NCBI GenBank assembly: GCA_028689675.1
Contig: JAQVCS010000003.1
Span: 62,001-126,000, forward strand
DNA length: 64,000 bases
Source: Desulfovibrionaceae bacterium
GTDB taxonomy: Bacteria; Desulfobacterota; Desulfovibrionia; Desulfovibrionales; Desulfovibrionaceae
Reading direction: 5' to 3'
This document shows, piece by piece, positions 7,774-16,572 of this stretch (positions are counted from its first letter, which is position 1; every line of letters begins with the position of its first letter). The notes under the pieces were generated by a model. That model was not told the origin of the DNA. It made no database searches and worked only from the letters and a program-made list of their open reading frames with translations. The position numbers and the translations under genes are program-made.

Positions 7774-8847
7774 ATGGGGCTGCATACACGAGAAAATAAT
7801 TTTGATGTGTTGCGTATTGTCAGTATGGTTTCTGTTGTTTTTCTCCATGTTTCCTGCCAATTTATTGTGCCTGTTGCCGATAATGCCCGCCAGCATGTGC
7901 TGGAGGAAGTATTATTTTTTAATGTCTTTTCGCGTATGGCTGTCCCCTGCTTTATTATGCTGAGCGGTGCTTTTTTATTATGCAAAGAAACACTGGATGT
8001 GCGGAAATTGTATAGCAAAACCTACAGGCAGCTTATTAAACCCACCCTGTTTGTCAGTGCCCTGTGCCTTGCCTATGTAGTGCTTAAAAGTGCCCTGCTG
8101 TGGCACTATGATTTGCTGCCCATGCCCTTTGCAGAAAAAATGCTGACCCTGCTGTGGAACACGGTGAACGGCGCGCCTTATTATCATTTGTGGTATATGT
8201 ATATGCTCTTTGGGCTGTATGCCATAACGCCTGTGCTGTTCATGCTGAAAAGGCAGTTGAGCCAGAGACAGGCTATGGCGCTGGCAGGGCTGTGCCTGCT
8301 GGCTGGCTTGGGGCAGCACCATACGGGGGCACTGTTTTGGATGCTGGATTGGGCGCAATATGTGGGCTATTTTTTATGCGGCGCGCTTATTCGCGAAAAA
8401 GCGGCCAGTATAGGCCTGCCCAAGGGGCTGTTTTTGGCGGTCAGCCTGCTTTTGCTGCTGCTGGCTTTGGCTGTGACCTATGCCTATACCCTTGCGCTGC
8501 ATACAGGCGAGCGCAATGTTTTGTTTACCTTTATTCCCAGCCTTGCAAGCCATGCCTATGATTTTTTTATTGTCCCCAATGCAGAATTGATTGTGGCGGC
8601 TTCGCTCTGTTTTTTTGTATTTTTTGCCAAGCTTTCTGTGAAAAAAAGCTATGCCCAAGCCGCAGAGCTCACTTTTTTTATGTACCTTGTGCATGCCCCC
8701 ATTATTGATATGCTGCTGACAGTGCAGAATATGCTTGCTTGGCGCGGGCTTCCTATACTTGTCAGCATGCTTTTGCTGGTGGTGCTGACTTTAGTCTGTT
8801 CCTATTATGCGGCAAAAGGGCTGAAGCACTTTTTGGCAACCACATAA
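7774..8847 (+). CDS. Membrane acyltransferase (acyltransferase 3 / WecH-OafA type)
   Basis: 357 residues, almost entirely membrane helices (about ten). The N-terminal signature of acyltransferase-3 proteins is visible: ENNFDVLRIVSMVSVVFLHV, with the catalytic-region histidine in the first helix. Such enzymes transfer acetyl or succinyl groups to sugars, peptidoglycan or surface polysaccharides; there is no extra SGNH hydrolase domain, as in WecH. The ATG has AAGGG a few bases upstream. The gene is monocistronic, bounded downstream by a strong hairpin. Its substrate cannot be told from the sequence. Confidence 0.85.
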   Translation: MGLHTRENNFDVLRIVSMVSVVFLHVSCQFIVPVADNARQHVLEEVLFFNVFSRMAVPCFIMLSGAFLLCKETLDVRKLYSKTYRQLIKPTLFVSALCLAYVVLKSALLWHYDLLPMPFAEKMLTLLWNTVNGAPYYHLWYMYMLFGLYAITPVLFMLKRQLSQRQAMALAGLCLLAGLGQHHTGALFWMLDWAQYVGYFLCGALIREKAASIGLPKGLFLAVSLLLLLLALAVTYAYTLALHTGERNVLFTFIPSLASHAYDFFIVPNAELIVAASLCFFVFFAKLSVKKSYAQAAELTFFMYLVHAPIIDMLLTVQNMLAWRGLPILVSMLLLVVLTLVCSYYAAKGLKHFLATT

Positions 8848-8913
8848 AGGCTGCCCGCACTATGACAGTGTAAAGGCACAGGCCAATTGAACAACTTCCC
8901 CCACAAAAGAGAT

Positions 8914-8956
8914 AAAAAATAAGCCCATAGCGTGTACAGCTGTGGGCTTATTTTTA
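8914..8956. terminator. Bidirectional terminator between acyltransferase and slyX
   Basis: A 15-bp stem (AAAAATAAGCCCATA at 8915-8929 with TGTGGGCTTATTTTT at 8941-8955, one G-T pair) has U-rich tails on both strands and lies between convergent genes. Confidence 0.85.
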
Positions 8957-8966
8957 TATGTAGGGC

Positions 8967-9191
8967 TTAATAGCGCTCTGGCATGTAATGTGGTGGCGGG
9001 CTGTTTTCTGGCCCTTGGTCAAGCTGCGCTTGCAGCGCGGTAATTTTTGTTTCTGAGCGTGCCAGCATTTTTTCCAGCATATCAATTTGCTGTTGCTGCT
9101 GAATGAGGGCTTCATTCAGCTCTTTCAGCGCGGCCTCTTGAAAATAGCATCCTTCTTCCAGCCGTGTAAGGCGTTCTTCCAGCGTACTCAT
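8967..9191 (-). CDS. slyX: SlyX family small coiled-coil protein
   Basis: 74 residues from the ATG at 9191, which has AGGTAA upstream; longer open reading upstream overlaps the ygiQ-type gene and is not coding. The sequence begins MSTLEERLTRLEE and is a continuous heptad-patterned coiled coil to about residue 58, ending in a Pro/His-rich PPPHYMPERY typical of SlyX. The cellular role of SlyX is unknown. It starts 4 nt after the stop of the radical SAM gene, so it is the last gene of the aroQ operon. Confidence 0.85.
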   Translation of the reverse strand: MSTLEERLTRLEEGCYFQEAALKELNEALIQQQQQIDMLEKMLARSETKITALQAQLDQGPENSPPPHYMPERY

Positions 9192-9195
9192 AGTG

Positions 9196-11100
9196 TTACC
9201 TGCCTGCTTTGCGTGCTGGCGGCGGCATAAGCCCGCTGCCCTGACTGTGCTGCTGTGTTGGCTTGGTGTGCCTTGGGGGCTGGCCTTGCCTTGCGGCATG
9301 CGGGCTGCGCCTTGCCTCGCCCTGTGCTGCTGTGTGGGCGGCAGTATTTTTTGGCCTTCCCTGTCCTTTTTGTTGCATTGCCCGCGGGGCATGCTTGTTG
9401 CCCATGTCTGGCATCAAAATACCGTGCAGGCGTAGGCGTTCGGCATCGGTGCGCGCCACATAAAGCGGCTGCCCTTGCTCATCTACTTCGGCATAAAAGA
9501 GTGCCGTGGCCACGGTGCCCGGTGTGGGAATAAAGCATTGCACCTGCTGGGGAGCCCAGTGGCGTTGTTTTAGCCAATCGGCAAGCTGCTGCATGTGCTC
9601 TGCCGTGCAGCCGGGGAAGGCACTCATCAAATAGGGCACAACATATTGCTCGCGCCCAGCATTGCGGCTGTCGCGCAGGAAGTGCTGCAAGAAGTCTTCA
9701 AAAACAGACAAAGGCGGTTTGCGCATGGCCTGAAGCACGGCATCGGCACAATGCTCTGGGGCAACCTTGAGCTGCCCGCCAGTAAATTCCATGGTATAGG
9801 CCGCAAGGGCGTCCATATCGCGCAGGGCTATGTCGGCGCGCACCCCGCTGGCCACACGCACCTGCTTGACCTTGGGCATGGCGGCAATGGTACGCAGTAG
9901 CCCCACATGTTCTTGCTGCGGGGTCACAAAGTGGCGGCACATTTTGGGGTAGCAGCATGAGCGGCGGCGGCAGGGTGCGGGGGAGGTGCAGCGCCCCTGC
10001 CACATATTGGCCGTGGGCCCCCCTACATCGGAAATAGCCACGGCTTTTGCCTCGGTAATAGCTTCTACCTCGCGCAAAATAGAATCGCGCGAGCGCGAGC
10101 TGATGCGCCGCCCCTGATGCAGTGCCAAAGAGCAAAAAGAACAACCGCCACCACAGCCGCGGTGCGAGGTGATGCTGACGCGCATCATGGTATCGGCAGG
10201 GATGGGCTCGCTGTAGCTTGGGTGGGGGCGGCGTGAAAAGGGCAGGTCATATAGCTTGTCCATTTCAGCCGTGCTAAGCGGGGCGGCTGGCGGGGCAAGC
10301 AGCACAGCGCGCTTGCCGCAAAGCTGCATGGCATAGGCTGTGCCTGTGTGCACGCGCATTTCGCAATCCAGCGTAGCCTGTACCAGCAGGCTTTTGTCGG
10401 CCAGCAAGGCCTCGTGTGAGGGCAGGTGCAGGCAGGGGGTATTGGGGGGCAGGCTTGCCTCGGCGGCTGCGGCATTTACTGCCCATGCTGTGCCCGCACT
10501 GTGCTGTAAGGGCTGCCCAGCCTCTGCCTTGCGGGCAGTTTCTAGAATAGCGCGCTCGCCCATGCCGTAAATAAGCACATCGGCCTTGGCATCCAGCAAG
10601 AGAGAGCGGCGCAGGTTGTCTGTCCAAAAATCGTAATGCGAAAGGCGGCGCAAAGAGGCTTCTATGCCGCCCAGCACTACAGGCAGCCCGGGAAAGGCCT
10701 GATGCAGCAAATTGGTATAAATTATACAGGCTCGGTTGGGTCTTGCCCCAGCCTTGCCGCCTGGGGTATAGGCATCATCATGCCTTTTTTTGCGAAAGGC
10801 CGTGTAATGCGCTAGCAAAGAATCTATTGCCCCTGCGCTGACACCTGCAAACAAGCGTGGGCGACCCATGGCCTGCATGCTGTCTGCTGTGCGCCAATCG
10901 GGCTGGGCTATAATGCCCACCTTGTAGCCATGCGCCACCAGCCAGCGCCCCAGTAAGGGCACGCCAAAGGAGGGCTGGTCAATATAGGCATCGCCTGAAA
11001 CAAGCAAAATATCCAGCGCATCCCAGCCTAGCGCCTTCATTTCCTTGTGATTAGTGGGTAAAAAGCGGGGCTGGGGGCTGTGTGCAAAAAAAAGTGACAT
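9196..11100 (-). CDS. YgiQ family radical SAM protein
   Basis: 634 residues. The N-terminal region (MKALGWDALDILLVSGDAYID) is the characteristic YgiQ start, and a radical-SAM cluster CGGGCSFC lies near residue 318 (CX3CX2C), which binds a [4Fe-4S] cluster and S-adenosylmethionine. The last ~70 residues are a low-complexity Gln/Arg/Ala/Gly/Pro tail (KGQGRPKNTAAHTAAQ and on), beyond the conserved fold. The function of the family is not established. Its ATG overlaps the stop of the EF-hand gene (TAATG), indicating translational coupling. Confidence 0.85.
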   Translation of the reverse strand: MSLFFAHSPQPRFLPTNHKEMKALGWDALDILLVSGDAYIDQPSFGVPLLGRWLVAHGYKVGIIAQPDWRTADSMQAMGRPRLFAGVSAGAIDSLLAHYTAFRKKRHDDAYTPGGKAGARPNRACIIYTNLLHQAFPGLPVVLGGIEASLRRLSHYDFWTDNLRRSLLLDAKADVLIYGMGERAILETARKAEAGQPLQHSAGTAWAVNAAAAEASLPPNTPCLHLPSHEALLADKSLLVQATLDCEMRVHTGTAYAMQLCGKRAVLLAPPAAPLSTAEMDKLYDLPFSRRPHPSYSEPIPADTMMRVSITSHRGCGGGCSFCSLALHQGRRISSRSRDSILREVEAITEAKAVAISDVGGPTANMWQGRCTSPAPCRRRSCCYPKMCRHFVTPQQEHVGLLRTIAAMPKVKQVRVASGVRADIALRDMDALAAYTMEFTGGQLKVAPEHCADAVLQAMRKPPLSVFEDFLQHFLRDSRNAGREQYVVPYLMSAFPGCTAEHMQQLADWLKQRHWAPQQVQCFIPTPGTVATALFYAEVDEQGQPLYVARTDAERLRLHGILMPDMGNKHAPRAMQQKGQGRPKNTAAHTAAQGEARRSPHAARQGQPPRHTKPTQQHSQGSGLMPPPARKAGR

Positions 11101-11489
11101 TATTTAGAGGGCGGAGTGATAAGAGGTGTGCCAGCTTGGGGGGCAGCTTCCCCCATGCCTGCGGGGGGCATAGCCTGCCCCATACCCATGCCTTGCCCCA
11201 TACCTTTGCCCTGACCTGCATTTTTGCCATGGCCAGCAAAAAAGACGCGCCATTCTTCTAAGCTCAGGTGTTCGTCTTTTTCTGTATTAATCATATCAAA
11301 GGCTTTTTCATTCACATTGGGCATAGCGGCGGTAAATTCTTTTTTGCTTACTTTGCCGTCTTTGTCTGCATCCATTTGCTGAAAGCGCTGGCAGGCCTTG
11401 TCGTCTGGGGGGCAGGCTTCGGGGGCAGCATGGGCGGGCAGGGCAAGCAAGAGAGCGGCACAAGCACACAAGGGGATCATCGTTTTCAT
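11100..11489 (-). CDS. Exported EF-hand protein with Gly/Met-rich tail
   Basis: 129 residues from the ATG at 11489 (GAGGAA upstream). It has a typical signal peptide (KTMIPLCACAALLLALPAHA). One canonical calcium-binding loop DADKDGKVSKKEF is near residue 40, and a second, degenerate loop NTEKDEHLSLEEW lacks the central Gly. The C-terminal third is a low-complexity GQGKGMGQGMGMGQAM segment. It would act in the periplasm as a calcium or metal binder. It lies between aroQ (16 nt) and the YgiQ-type gene (1-nt overlap). A relation to either neighbour's function is not evident. Confidence 0.8.
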   Translation of the reverse strand: MKTMIPLCACAALLLALPAHAAPEACPPDDKACQRFQQMDADKDGKVSKKEFTAAMPNVNEKAFDMINTEKDEHLSLEEWRVFFAGHGKNAGQGKGMGQGMGMGQAMPPAGMGEAAPQAGTPLITPPSK

Positions 11490-11505
11490 ATGTTCCTCAC
11501 AAAAG

Positions 11506-11964
11506 TTATGGTTTGGCACAGGGCTTTGGGGCACACAGTGTGGCCAATGCCCGCAGCCCCAGCAAATAGCTTTCTACCCCAAAGCCGCACACAGAGCCGC
11601 AAACAAGGGGCGCAAGCACAGACTGGTGGCGAAAGCCCTCGCGGGCATGGATGTTGGACATGTGTACTTCCACTATGGGCACGCTAAGAATAGCAAGGGC
11701 ATCGGCTATGGCATAATTATAATGCGTCCACGCCCCAGCGTTGATGACAATACCTTGCGTGCCATCGTGCAAGGCCGCATGAATGCGGTCAATAAATGCC
11801 CCTTCGGCATTGCTTTGAAAGCATGAAACCTGCATGTCCAGCTCTGCACCAAGAGCAATAAGGTTGTCATTAATATTGGCCAGCGTGGCCTTGCCATAAT
11901 GGCGCGGGTCGCGCTGCCCAAACATGTTTAAATTGACCCCGTGCAGAATAAGAATTGATTTCAT
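11506..11964 (-). CDS. aroQ: 3-dehydroquinate dehydratase, type II
   Basis: 152 residues, the usual length for the small dodecameric enzyme that dehydrates 3-dehydroquinate to 3-dehydroshikimate in the shikimate pathway. Recognisable are the GVNLNMFGQRDPRHYG segment with the active-site tyrosine, NAGAWTHYNYAIADAL (catalytic Asn and His region) and EVHMSNIHAREGFRH. The C-terminal end is slightly extended (CAPKPCAKP). It heads the operon aroQ, EF-hand gene, ygiQ-type gene, slyX. aroC and an EPSP-synthase-like gene lie elsewhere in the window. Confidence 0.93.
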   Translation of the reverse strand: MKSILILHGVNLNMFGQRDPRHYGKATLANINDNLIALGAELDMQVSCFQSNAEGAFIDRIHAALHDGTQGIVINAGAWTHYNYAIADALAILSVPIVEVHMSNIHAREGFRHQSVLAPLVCGSVCGFGVESYLLGLRALATLCAPKPCAKP

Positions 11965-12296
11965 ATGGCCTCATGCAGGATATAAAAAAGAGTCAAATAA
12001 GGACGCAATTAAGTAGAGAGTATAGCGCTTCCCCGCGTGGGGCGCAAGTGGTGGAAGGGGCACAAGCCCGCCCGCTTGCCAAGAGCTTACCCTGTTGCTG
12101 GGCGCATGTGCTTGCAAGAGCATGGAGACGTTCACTGTTCTTGAAGGACAATAAACGATAAGAGTATAAAGCATGTGTGCTGCATGGGGAATGCCCCTTG
12201 GGGGCAAAATAATGAAAGGGCATGAAGGCACTGCGCCTATTGAAGCCGCATTGCCTGCCCTTGGACGCAGTATACTGCCCTTGCAGCGAGGGGCAT
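11965..12296. other. Intergenic region between qmo operon end and aroQ
   Basis: About 330 bp with no convincing gene on either strand. It must hold the aroQ promoter (minus strand); no clear consensus pair was recognised. Confidence 0.4.
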
Positions 12297-12325
12297 AAAA
12301 AAGGGGCGACCCATAAGGCCGCCCC
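12297..12325 (-). terminator. Terminator of the qmo operon
   Basis: On the minus strand GGGGCGGCC pairs with GGTCGCCCC (one mismatch) and is followed by TTTTTT. It lies 23 nt after the stop of the last gene of the operon. Confidence 0.85.
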
Positions 12326-12347
12326 CAACAAGACTGGTTTAACAGGC

Positions 12348-13073
12348 TTAGAAGCCAAAACCATCGTCGTTTGAGCCAGAAGAACCAAAGCCAAAGTCAT
12401 CGGGCACGCTGCTTGTTTCAGCGGCAGCTTCAGCAGCGGCTTCACCAGCCACAGCACCAGCAGCAGCGCCAGCGCCAGCAGCCACAAAACCCTTCATATT
12501 GTCTTTAATGGCGTCTTTAATGGCCATAAGCAGTTCGTCCATATCAACAGGCATCTTGCCATTAAAGGGCACCAGCTGCTTGCGAAGGCCGCTCATGTCG
12601 GTCTTCATGGTTTTAATGGTGTCTTCCTGCTGGGCTACTTTCTTGGAAAGTTCAGCAGCCTTGGCTTCAACGGCGGTCAGTTCGTCAATTTTGGCCTGCA
12701 TGGTGGCAATTTGTGCAGCCTGAGCTTTTTTGGTTTCGACCAATTCGCCCAATTTAGCCAGCACAGCGCCCACCATTGCCTGCTGATGTGCGGGCATGGG
12801 CTCGAGCGAAACATTATCGCCCAGCTTGCTGCGCACTTCGCTCAGCAGGGCTTCCCAAGGCTGATCTTTGCCCAAGTTAATATCCATAAACTTGGGGAAG
12901 CAGCTGGCAAGCCAGCCACCAACCATGGGGCCCACCATACGGGCAGCGGTATCACATGCAATGCTGCAACCAGCAACATAGCCAGCCAATTCTTTCACAT
13001 CAGCATCTTCCTTGCCTACGATCAGAGCCAGCACAGACTCCATAGGGAAGATTTTACGAGCGGTATCAGACAT
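12348..13073 (-). CDS. Conserved protein following qmoC (DVU0851-like)
   Basis: 241 residues with no recognised catalytic domain. A helical N-terminal part (about 1-110) with cysteines near GCSIACD and ASCFP is followed by a long coiled coil (about 110-165), an amphipathic segment, an Ala/Gly/Glu-rich linker (GAGAAAGAVAGEAAAEAAAE) and an Asp/Gly/Phe tail. A gene of this kind is the promoter-distal member of the qmo operon in Desulfovibrio (DVU0851 in strain Hildenborough, sometimes called qmoD), and its deletion together with qmoABC has been studied. The close spacing to qmoC, a strong GGAGGAGG site and the shared terminator agree. The biochemical role is unknown; scaffolding or assembly of the Apr-Qmo contact is a guess. 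Confidence 0.8.
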   Translation of the reverse strand: MSDTARKIFPMESVLALIVGKEDADVKELAGYVAGCSIACDTAARMVGPMVGGWLASCFPKFMDINLGKDQPWEALLSEVRSKLGDNVSLEPMPAHQQAMVGAVLAKLGELVETKKAQAAQIATMQAKIDELTAVEAKAAELSKKVAQQEDTIKTMKTDMSGLRKQLVPFNGKMPVDMDELLMAIKDAIKDNMKGFVAAGAGAAAGAVAGEAAAEAAAETSSVPDDFGFGSSGSNDDGFGF

Positions 13074-13132
13074 ATCGGCCTCCTCCTCGGAGATCGTTAT
13101 TGTTTATGTAGCGAGTTTCCTAAACCAACTGC

Positions 13133-14314
13133 CTAGCCTCTGCCGTACTTACGGGCAAAAATAAGCGCCGTGGTACGGTAGACCAGATGCCCCAGCTTAG
13201 ACCAAGGCAGATAGGCAAAAAGCATCCACACAAACACGAGGTGCAGATAGTAGATAAAGAAAGCAGGCGGCGCAAAATCCATCAGGCGGAAGCTTTGTGC
13301 CAAAACACCAGTCAGGCCTATGCACCAAATGAGCCCCAGCAAGTACCAATCTTGGAAAGAAGAGGACTGATACTTGGGGTTAAGGCGTATGCGGCGCACG
13401 GTAAGCATGCCCAAGCCCACCAAAAGCATTACTGCGCCCAAGTTGGCCGCCAGCTTAATGGGGTTAAAGAAGGGCAGCGGGGTGTGCACGGCAATGGCAG
13501 GCCAAATTTTGCCCAGCCAATGCCCGCCAGCAACCACAGCGGTAACAAAAGCCAAGATGCAGAAGCTATAGAAAAGCAGCATGTGCGAAAGCTGGCGCTG
13601 CGGTGTTTTTACACCAGTGGCAGGGCCGCTTTTGCAGTCGGCAAACTTTTTGTGCAGCAGAATTTCATCAAGCACCAAATCATAGAGGTGATAATACCAA
13701 GGCTGGTCTTTGCCTATTAAAAGCAAAGTGCCTTCGGGCTTAAGCTGCTGCCACAGCTTCATAGCGCCTTTCAAAATGATGAACAGAGCGCCAAAGAAGG
13801 TAATCATGAAAATGGGGTCAATGGTGTAGTCGCCATAGAAGATTTGGCCAAAAACAATGCGGCCGTCTTCTGCACGGGGGAACCACTGCCCGCCATTTAC
13901 CAAGCTCATAATCCACCATACAAAAAGCCACAGCACTGCGGGAATGGCAAAGAGGAAGGGCAAGCCCTTGGCAGAGCTCATCCACTTGCCTATAATGCTG
14001 GGTTTCATCAGGTCTTTATACACCATATTGCGGGCGGCGGCCATCATGTCTGCGGGGCGAGCACCACGCGGGCACAGGTCTGCGCAATTGCCGCAATTGT
14101 GGCAAAGCCAAATATCAATGTCTTTTTCCAGTTTATCCTTCAAGCCCCAGCTTGCCCAAACCATTTCCTTGCGGGGGTAAGGGTTGTTTGCAGGGGACAT
14201 GGGGCAGGCCACAGAGCAGGTGGCGCACTGAAAACATTTTTTCAGTGAATCGCCGCCAGCGGCCTGAAGTTCGCGCACGAACTCCATATCTGGCTGTAAT
14301 TTTGTTTGTGCCAT
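13133..14314 (-). CDS. qmoC: Quinone-interacting oxidoreductase subunit QmoC
   Basis: 393 residues. The N-terminal half is HdrC-like with two [4Fe-4S] motifs (CFQCATCSVACP near 23-34 and CHNCGNCADLCP near 75-86). The C-terminal half has about six membrane helices of the cytochrome b/NarI type that bind haem b and menaquinone. QmoC anchors the Qmo complex and passes electrons between the quinone pool and QmoAB for APS reduction. It starts 12 nt after qmoB with a TAGGAGGAAG site. The domain order and the operon position are exactly those of Desulfovibrio. Confidence 0.96.
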   Translation of the reverse strand: MAQTKLQPDMEFVRELQAAGGDSLKKCFQCATCSVACPMSPANNPYPRKEMVWASWGLKDKLEKDIDIWLCHNCGNCADLCPRGARPADMMAAARNMVYKDLMKPSIIGKWMSSAKGLPFLFAIPAVLWLFVWWIMSLVNGGQWFPRAEDGRIVFGQIFYGDYTIDPIFMITFFGALFIILKGAMKLWQQLKPEGTLLLIGKDQPWYYHLYDLVLDEILLHKKFADCKSGPATGVKTPQRQLSHMLLFYSFCILAFVTAVVAGGHWLGKIWPAIAVHTPLPFFNPIKLAANLGAVMLLVGLGMLTVRRIRLNPKYQSSSFQDWYLLGLIWCIGLTGVLAQSFRLMDFAPPAFFIYYLHLVFVWMLFAYLPWSKLGHLVYRTTALIFARKYGRG

Positions 14315-14326
14315 TGTGCCTTCCTC

Positions 14327-16567
14327 CTACATGCCCTTGAACGGGTTGGGGCCCATGCGTGTAATGTGCTCCACAAAGCCGTCTATCATGGCGGGCACCT
14401 TGTCGTATTCGTCGATAGCCAGTTCAAACTGCTCGACGCGTTCAGGTTCCACGCCAAGGCGGTTCAGGGTTTCAGCTATATTTTCTTTGCGGCGGTTGCA
14501 GATTTCAGAGCCCTTGATAAAGTGGCACTGGTAATCGTCGCCGTATTTGCAGCCCATTAACATGACGCCGTCATAGCCCTTGGACATGGCATCCGAAACC
14601 CAGATGGCGTTGATAGAACCAAGACAGCGCACAGGAATGATACGCACATAGGGGCTCCACGGCTTGTTGCGCATGGCGGCCATATCCAAAGCGGGGTAGG
14701 CGTCATTTTCGCAGGCAAGAATGAGAATGCGCGGGCCAAACACGCGGAAGTCTTTGGGCACTTCCACTTCGCGTATCATAGAGCCGATTTGGTCGATATT
14801 ATAGTTGGCAAAAGAAATGACACGTTCAGGGCAGGCGCCAAAGCAGGTGCCACAGCGGCGGCAGCGTGCGGGGTTGGGCTTGGGTGTGCCTTTTTCGTCG
14901 TCATCCAGAGCGCCAAAGGGGCATTCTTCTGTGCAGCGTTTGCACTGGGTGCAGCGCACAAAGTTGAACACGGGGTAGGAGGTATCGCCCGAGCGGGGGT
15001 GCACAGCCACGCCGTGGTCGGCAGCTTCTATACACTGAACAGCCTTAAGCACAGCGCCGCAGGCATCTTCTGCACACTGGTCCATGGTCATGGGCTGGCG
15101 CACGCAACCAGCAGCATACACGCCAGTGCGGCGCGTTTCATACGGGAAGCAAATGTAGTTGGAATCGGAGAAGCCGTCGAACAAGTCCAAATCGGGGAAA
15201 TCAGGCCCTTGGCGGTAAGAGAACTGCATAACAGCTTCTTTGGCCGTGGTGGGCACAATGCCTGTGGGCAGCACAACGGTATCCACATCCAAATCAAAAT
15301 CCATACCAAGCAGGGTGTTTTTGCACTCTACTACGAGGTGATCGTTTTCTTCACGAATATCGGTCACATCGCACTTGGTCATCATGATGCCCAAGCGGTT
15401 CTGCATTTCTTTATAGAAGCGTTCCAGAATGCCGGGAATGGTCATGTCTTTGTACAAAATAAAGACCTGCACGGCATCTTCTTTTTGCTCGCACAACAGG
15501 TTTGCCAAGCGCATGGCGGCAACGCTGTTCACGGCATTGGAATAGCGCAGGTGGCGCAGGCTTTCCAAATCTTGCTTCACAAAGCCTGTTTCTTCCAGCT
15601 CTTCTTTTGCCTTTTCCCCAGCGGGGGCTTCGGCGGGGGCAGCTTCAGCAGAAGCTGCCAGTGCTGCGGCCATTTCTTCAGCCATGGTGGTGTCAAGCAC
15701 AAAGGCCACGCGCTTGGCGGGCACAGTGCCGCCAAGCATGGTTTTGGCAAAGGCAGCCATGTGGGTTACGCCTTGCAGCTTGCCCAAGCCCATGCTTTCT
15801 AAGTATTTGTTATCAAGCGGTGTCCAGCCAGTGGCAAGCACGGCAGAGCCCACTTTCACTTCTACAGCACGCCCGCTGGTGGCAATGGTGCAGGTAAAGT
15901 CGCCAGGCTGGCCTTCCATTTTGGCAATGCTTGCTTCGGTGTATACGGTGATATTGCTATCAGCGCTCACTTCGGCCAGCTTTGCTTCTAAGCCAGAATT
16001 GGTCATGTCCCTCCACGGCGCTTGCAGCGGCGAGGTGCGGGGCATGTTCAGGGCTTTACCGCCCAAAGCAGCGGTTTTTTCAACAAGCACCACTTCATAG
16101 CCAGTTTTAGAGGCTTCTAAAGCGGCGGTAAGGCCTGTCCAGCCACCACCCACGACAAGCACGCGCTTGACAGTTTCAAAGGCGGCAGAATCAGGAATTT
16201 CAGATTTTTGCAGCTTGACAACGCCCATGTTCACATAGTCGGCAGCAACCTTGGGCAATTGCTCAAGGTCGGCACAAGCATGCACAACATGTTCTTGCAT
16301 ATTCACGCGCTCTACCTGCACCGCTGCGCCAAACTGGTAAATTTCCCAGTCCAGACGGGGGGTGGGGCCGCAAATAAGCACGCCGTTCAGTTCATTGGCT
16401 GTAATGTCTGCCTGAATATCGGCAACAGCTTCAGCCAGAACGGGGTATACTTTTACTACAGGAGTAAGCACGCCCCACTTGGTTTTTACCATAGCGGCAA
16501 GAGCTTCACAATCCAGCCCGCCGCCTATATTCTGTTGGTCAAAATAGACGCCAATCCTAGAGGCCAT
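14327..16567 (-). CDS. qmoB: Quinone-interacting oxidoreductase subunit QmoB
   Basis: 746 residues. A HdrA-like FAD domain (VLVVGGGWTGLTAALEAS near residue 136) is followed by two ferredoxin motifs (CTQCKRCTEECP and CRRCGTCFGACP, about 560-605) and a C-terminal MvhD-like domain with conserved cysteines (ILACEN, RCLGS, GCKYGDDYQCH). QmoB is the flavin/Fe-S subunit believed to contact APS reductase and may take part in electron confurcation. It starts 5 nt after qmoA. An Ala/Glu/Pro-rich insert (about 308-330) interrupts the FAD region. Confidence 0.96.
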   Translation of the reverse strand: MASRIGVYFDQQNIGGGLDCEALAAMVKTKWGVLTPVVKVYPVLAEAVADIQADITANELNGVLICGPTPRLDWEIYQFGAAVQVERVNMQEHVVHACADLEQLPKVAADYVNMGVVKLQKSEIPDSAAFETVKRVLVVGGGWTGLTAALEASKTGYEVVLVEKTAALGGKALNMPRTSPLQAPWRDMTNSGLEAKLAEVSADSNITVYTEASIAKMEGQPGDFTCTIATSGRAVEVKVGSAVLATGWTPLDNKYLESMGLGKLQGVTHMAAFAKTMLGGTVPAKRVAFVLDTTMAEEMAAALAASAEAAPAEAPAGEKAKEELEETGFVKQDLESLRHLRYSNAVNSVAAMRLANLLCEQKEDAVQVFILYKDMTIPGILERFYKEMQNRLGIMMTKCDVTDIREENDHLVVECKNTLLGMDFDLDVDTVVLPTGIVPTTAKEAVMQFSYRQGPDFPDLDLFDGFSDSNYICFPYETRRTGVYAAGCVRQPMTMDQCAEDACGAVLKAVQCIEAADHGVAVHPRSGDTSYPVFNFVRCTQCKRCTEECPFGALDDDEKGTPKPNPARCRRCGTCFGACPERVISFANYNIDQIGSMIREVEVPKDFRVFGPRILILACENDAYPALDMAAMRNKPWSPYVRIIPVRCLGSINAIWVSDAMSKGYDGVMLMGCKYGDDYQCHFIKGSEICNRRKENIAETLNRLGVEPERVEQFELAIDEYDKVPAMIDGFVEHITRMGPNPFKGM

Positions 16568-16572
16568 GCCGT

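Noticed and set aside
11993-12487. A 164-codon minus-strand frame after the qmo operon
   Set aside because: It crosses the terminator and overlaps the end of the conserved qmo gene in another frame; composition is unlike its neighbours.
14789-15802. A 337-codon plus-strand frame opposite qmoB
   Set aside because: Antisense of qmoB; no domain and no start site.
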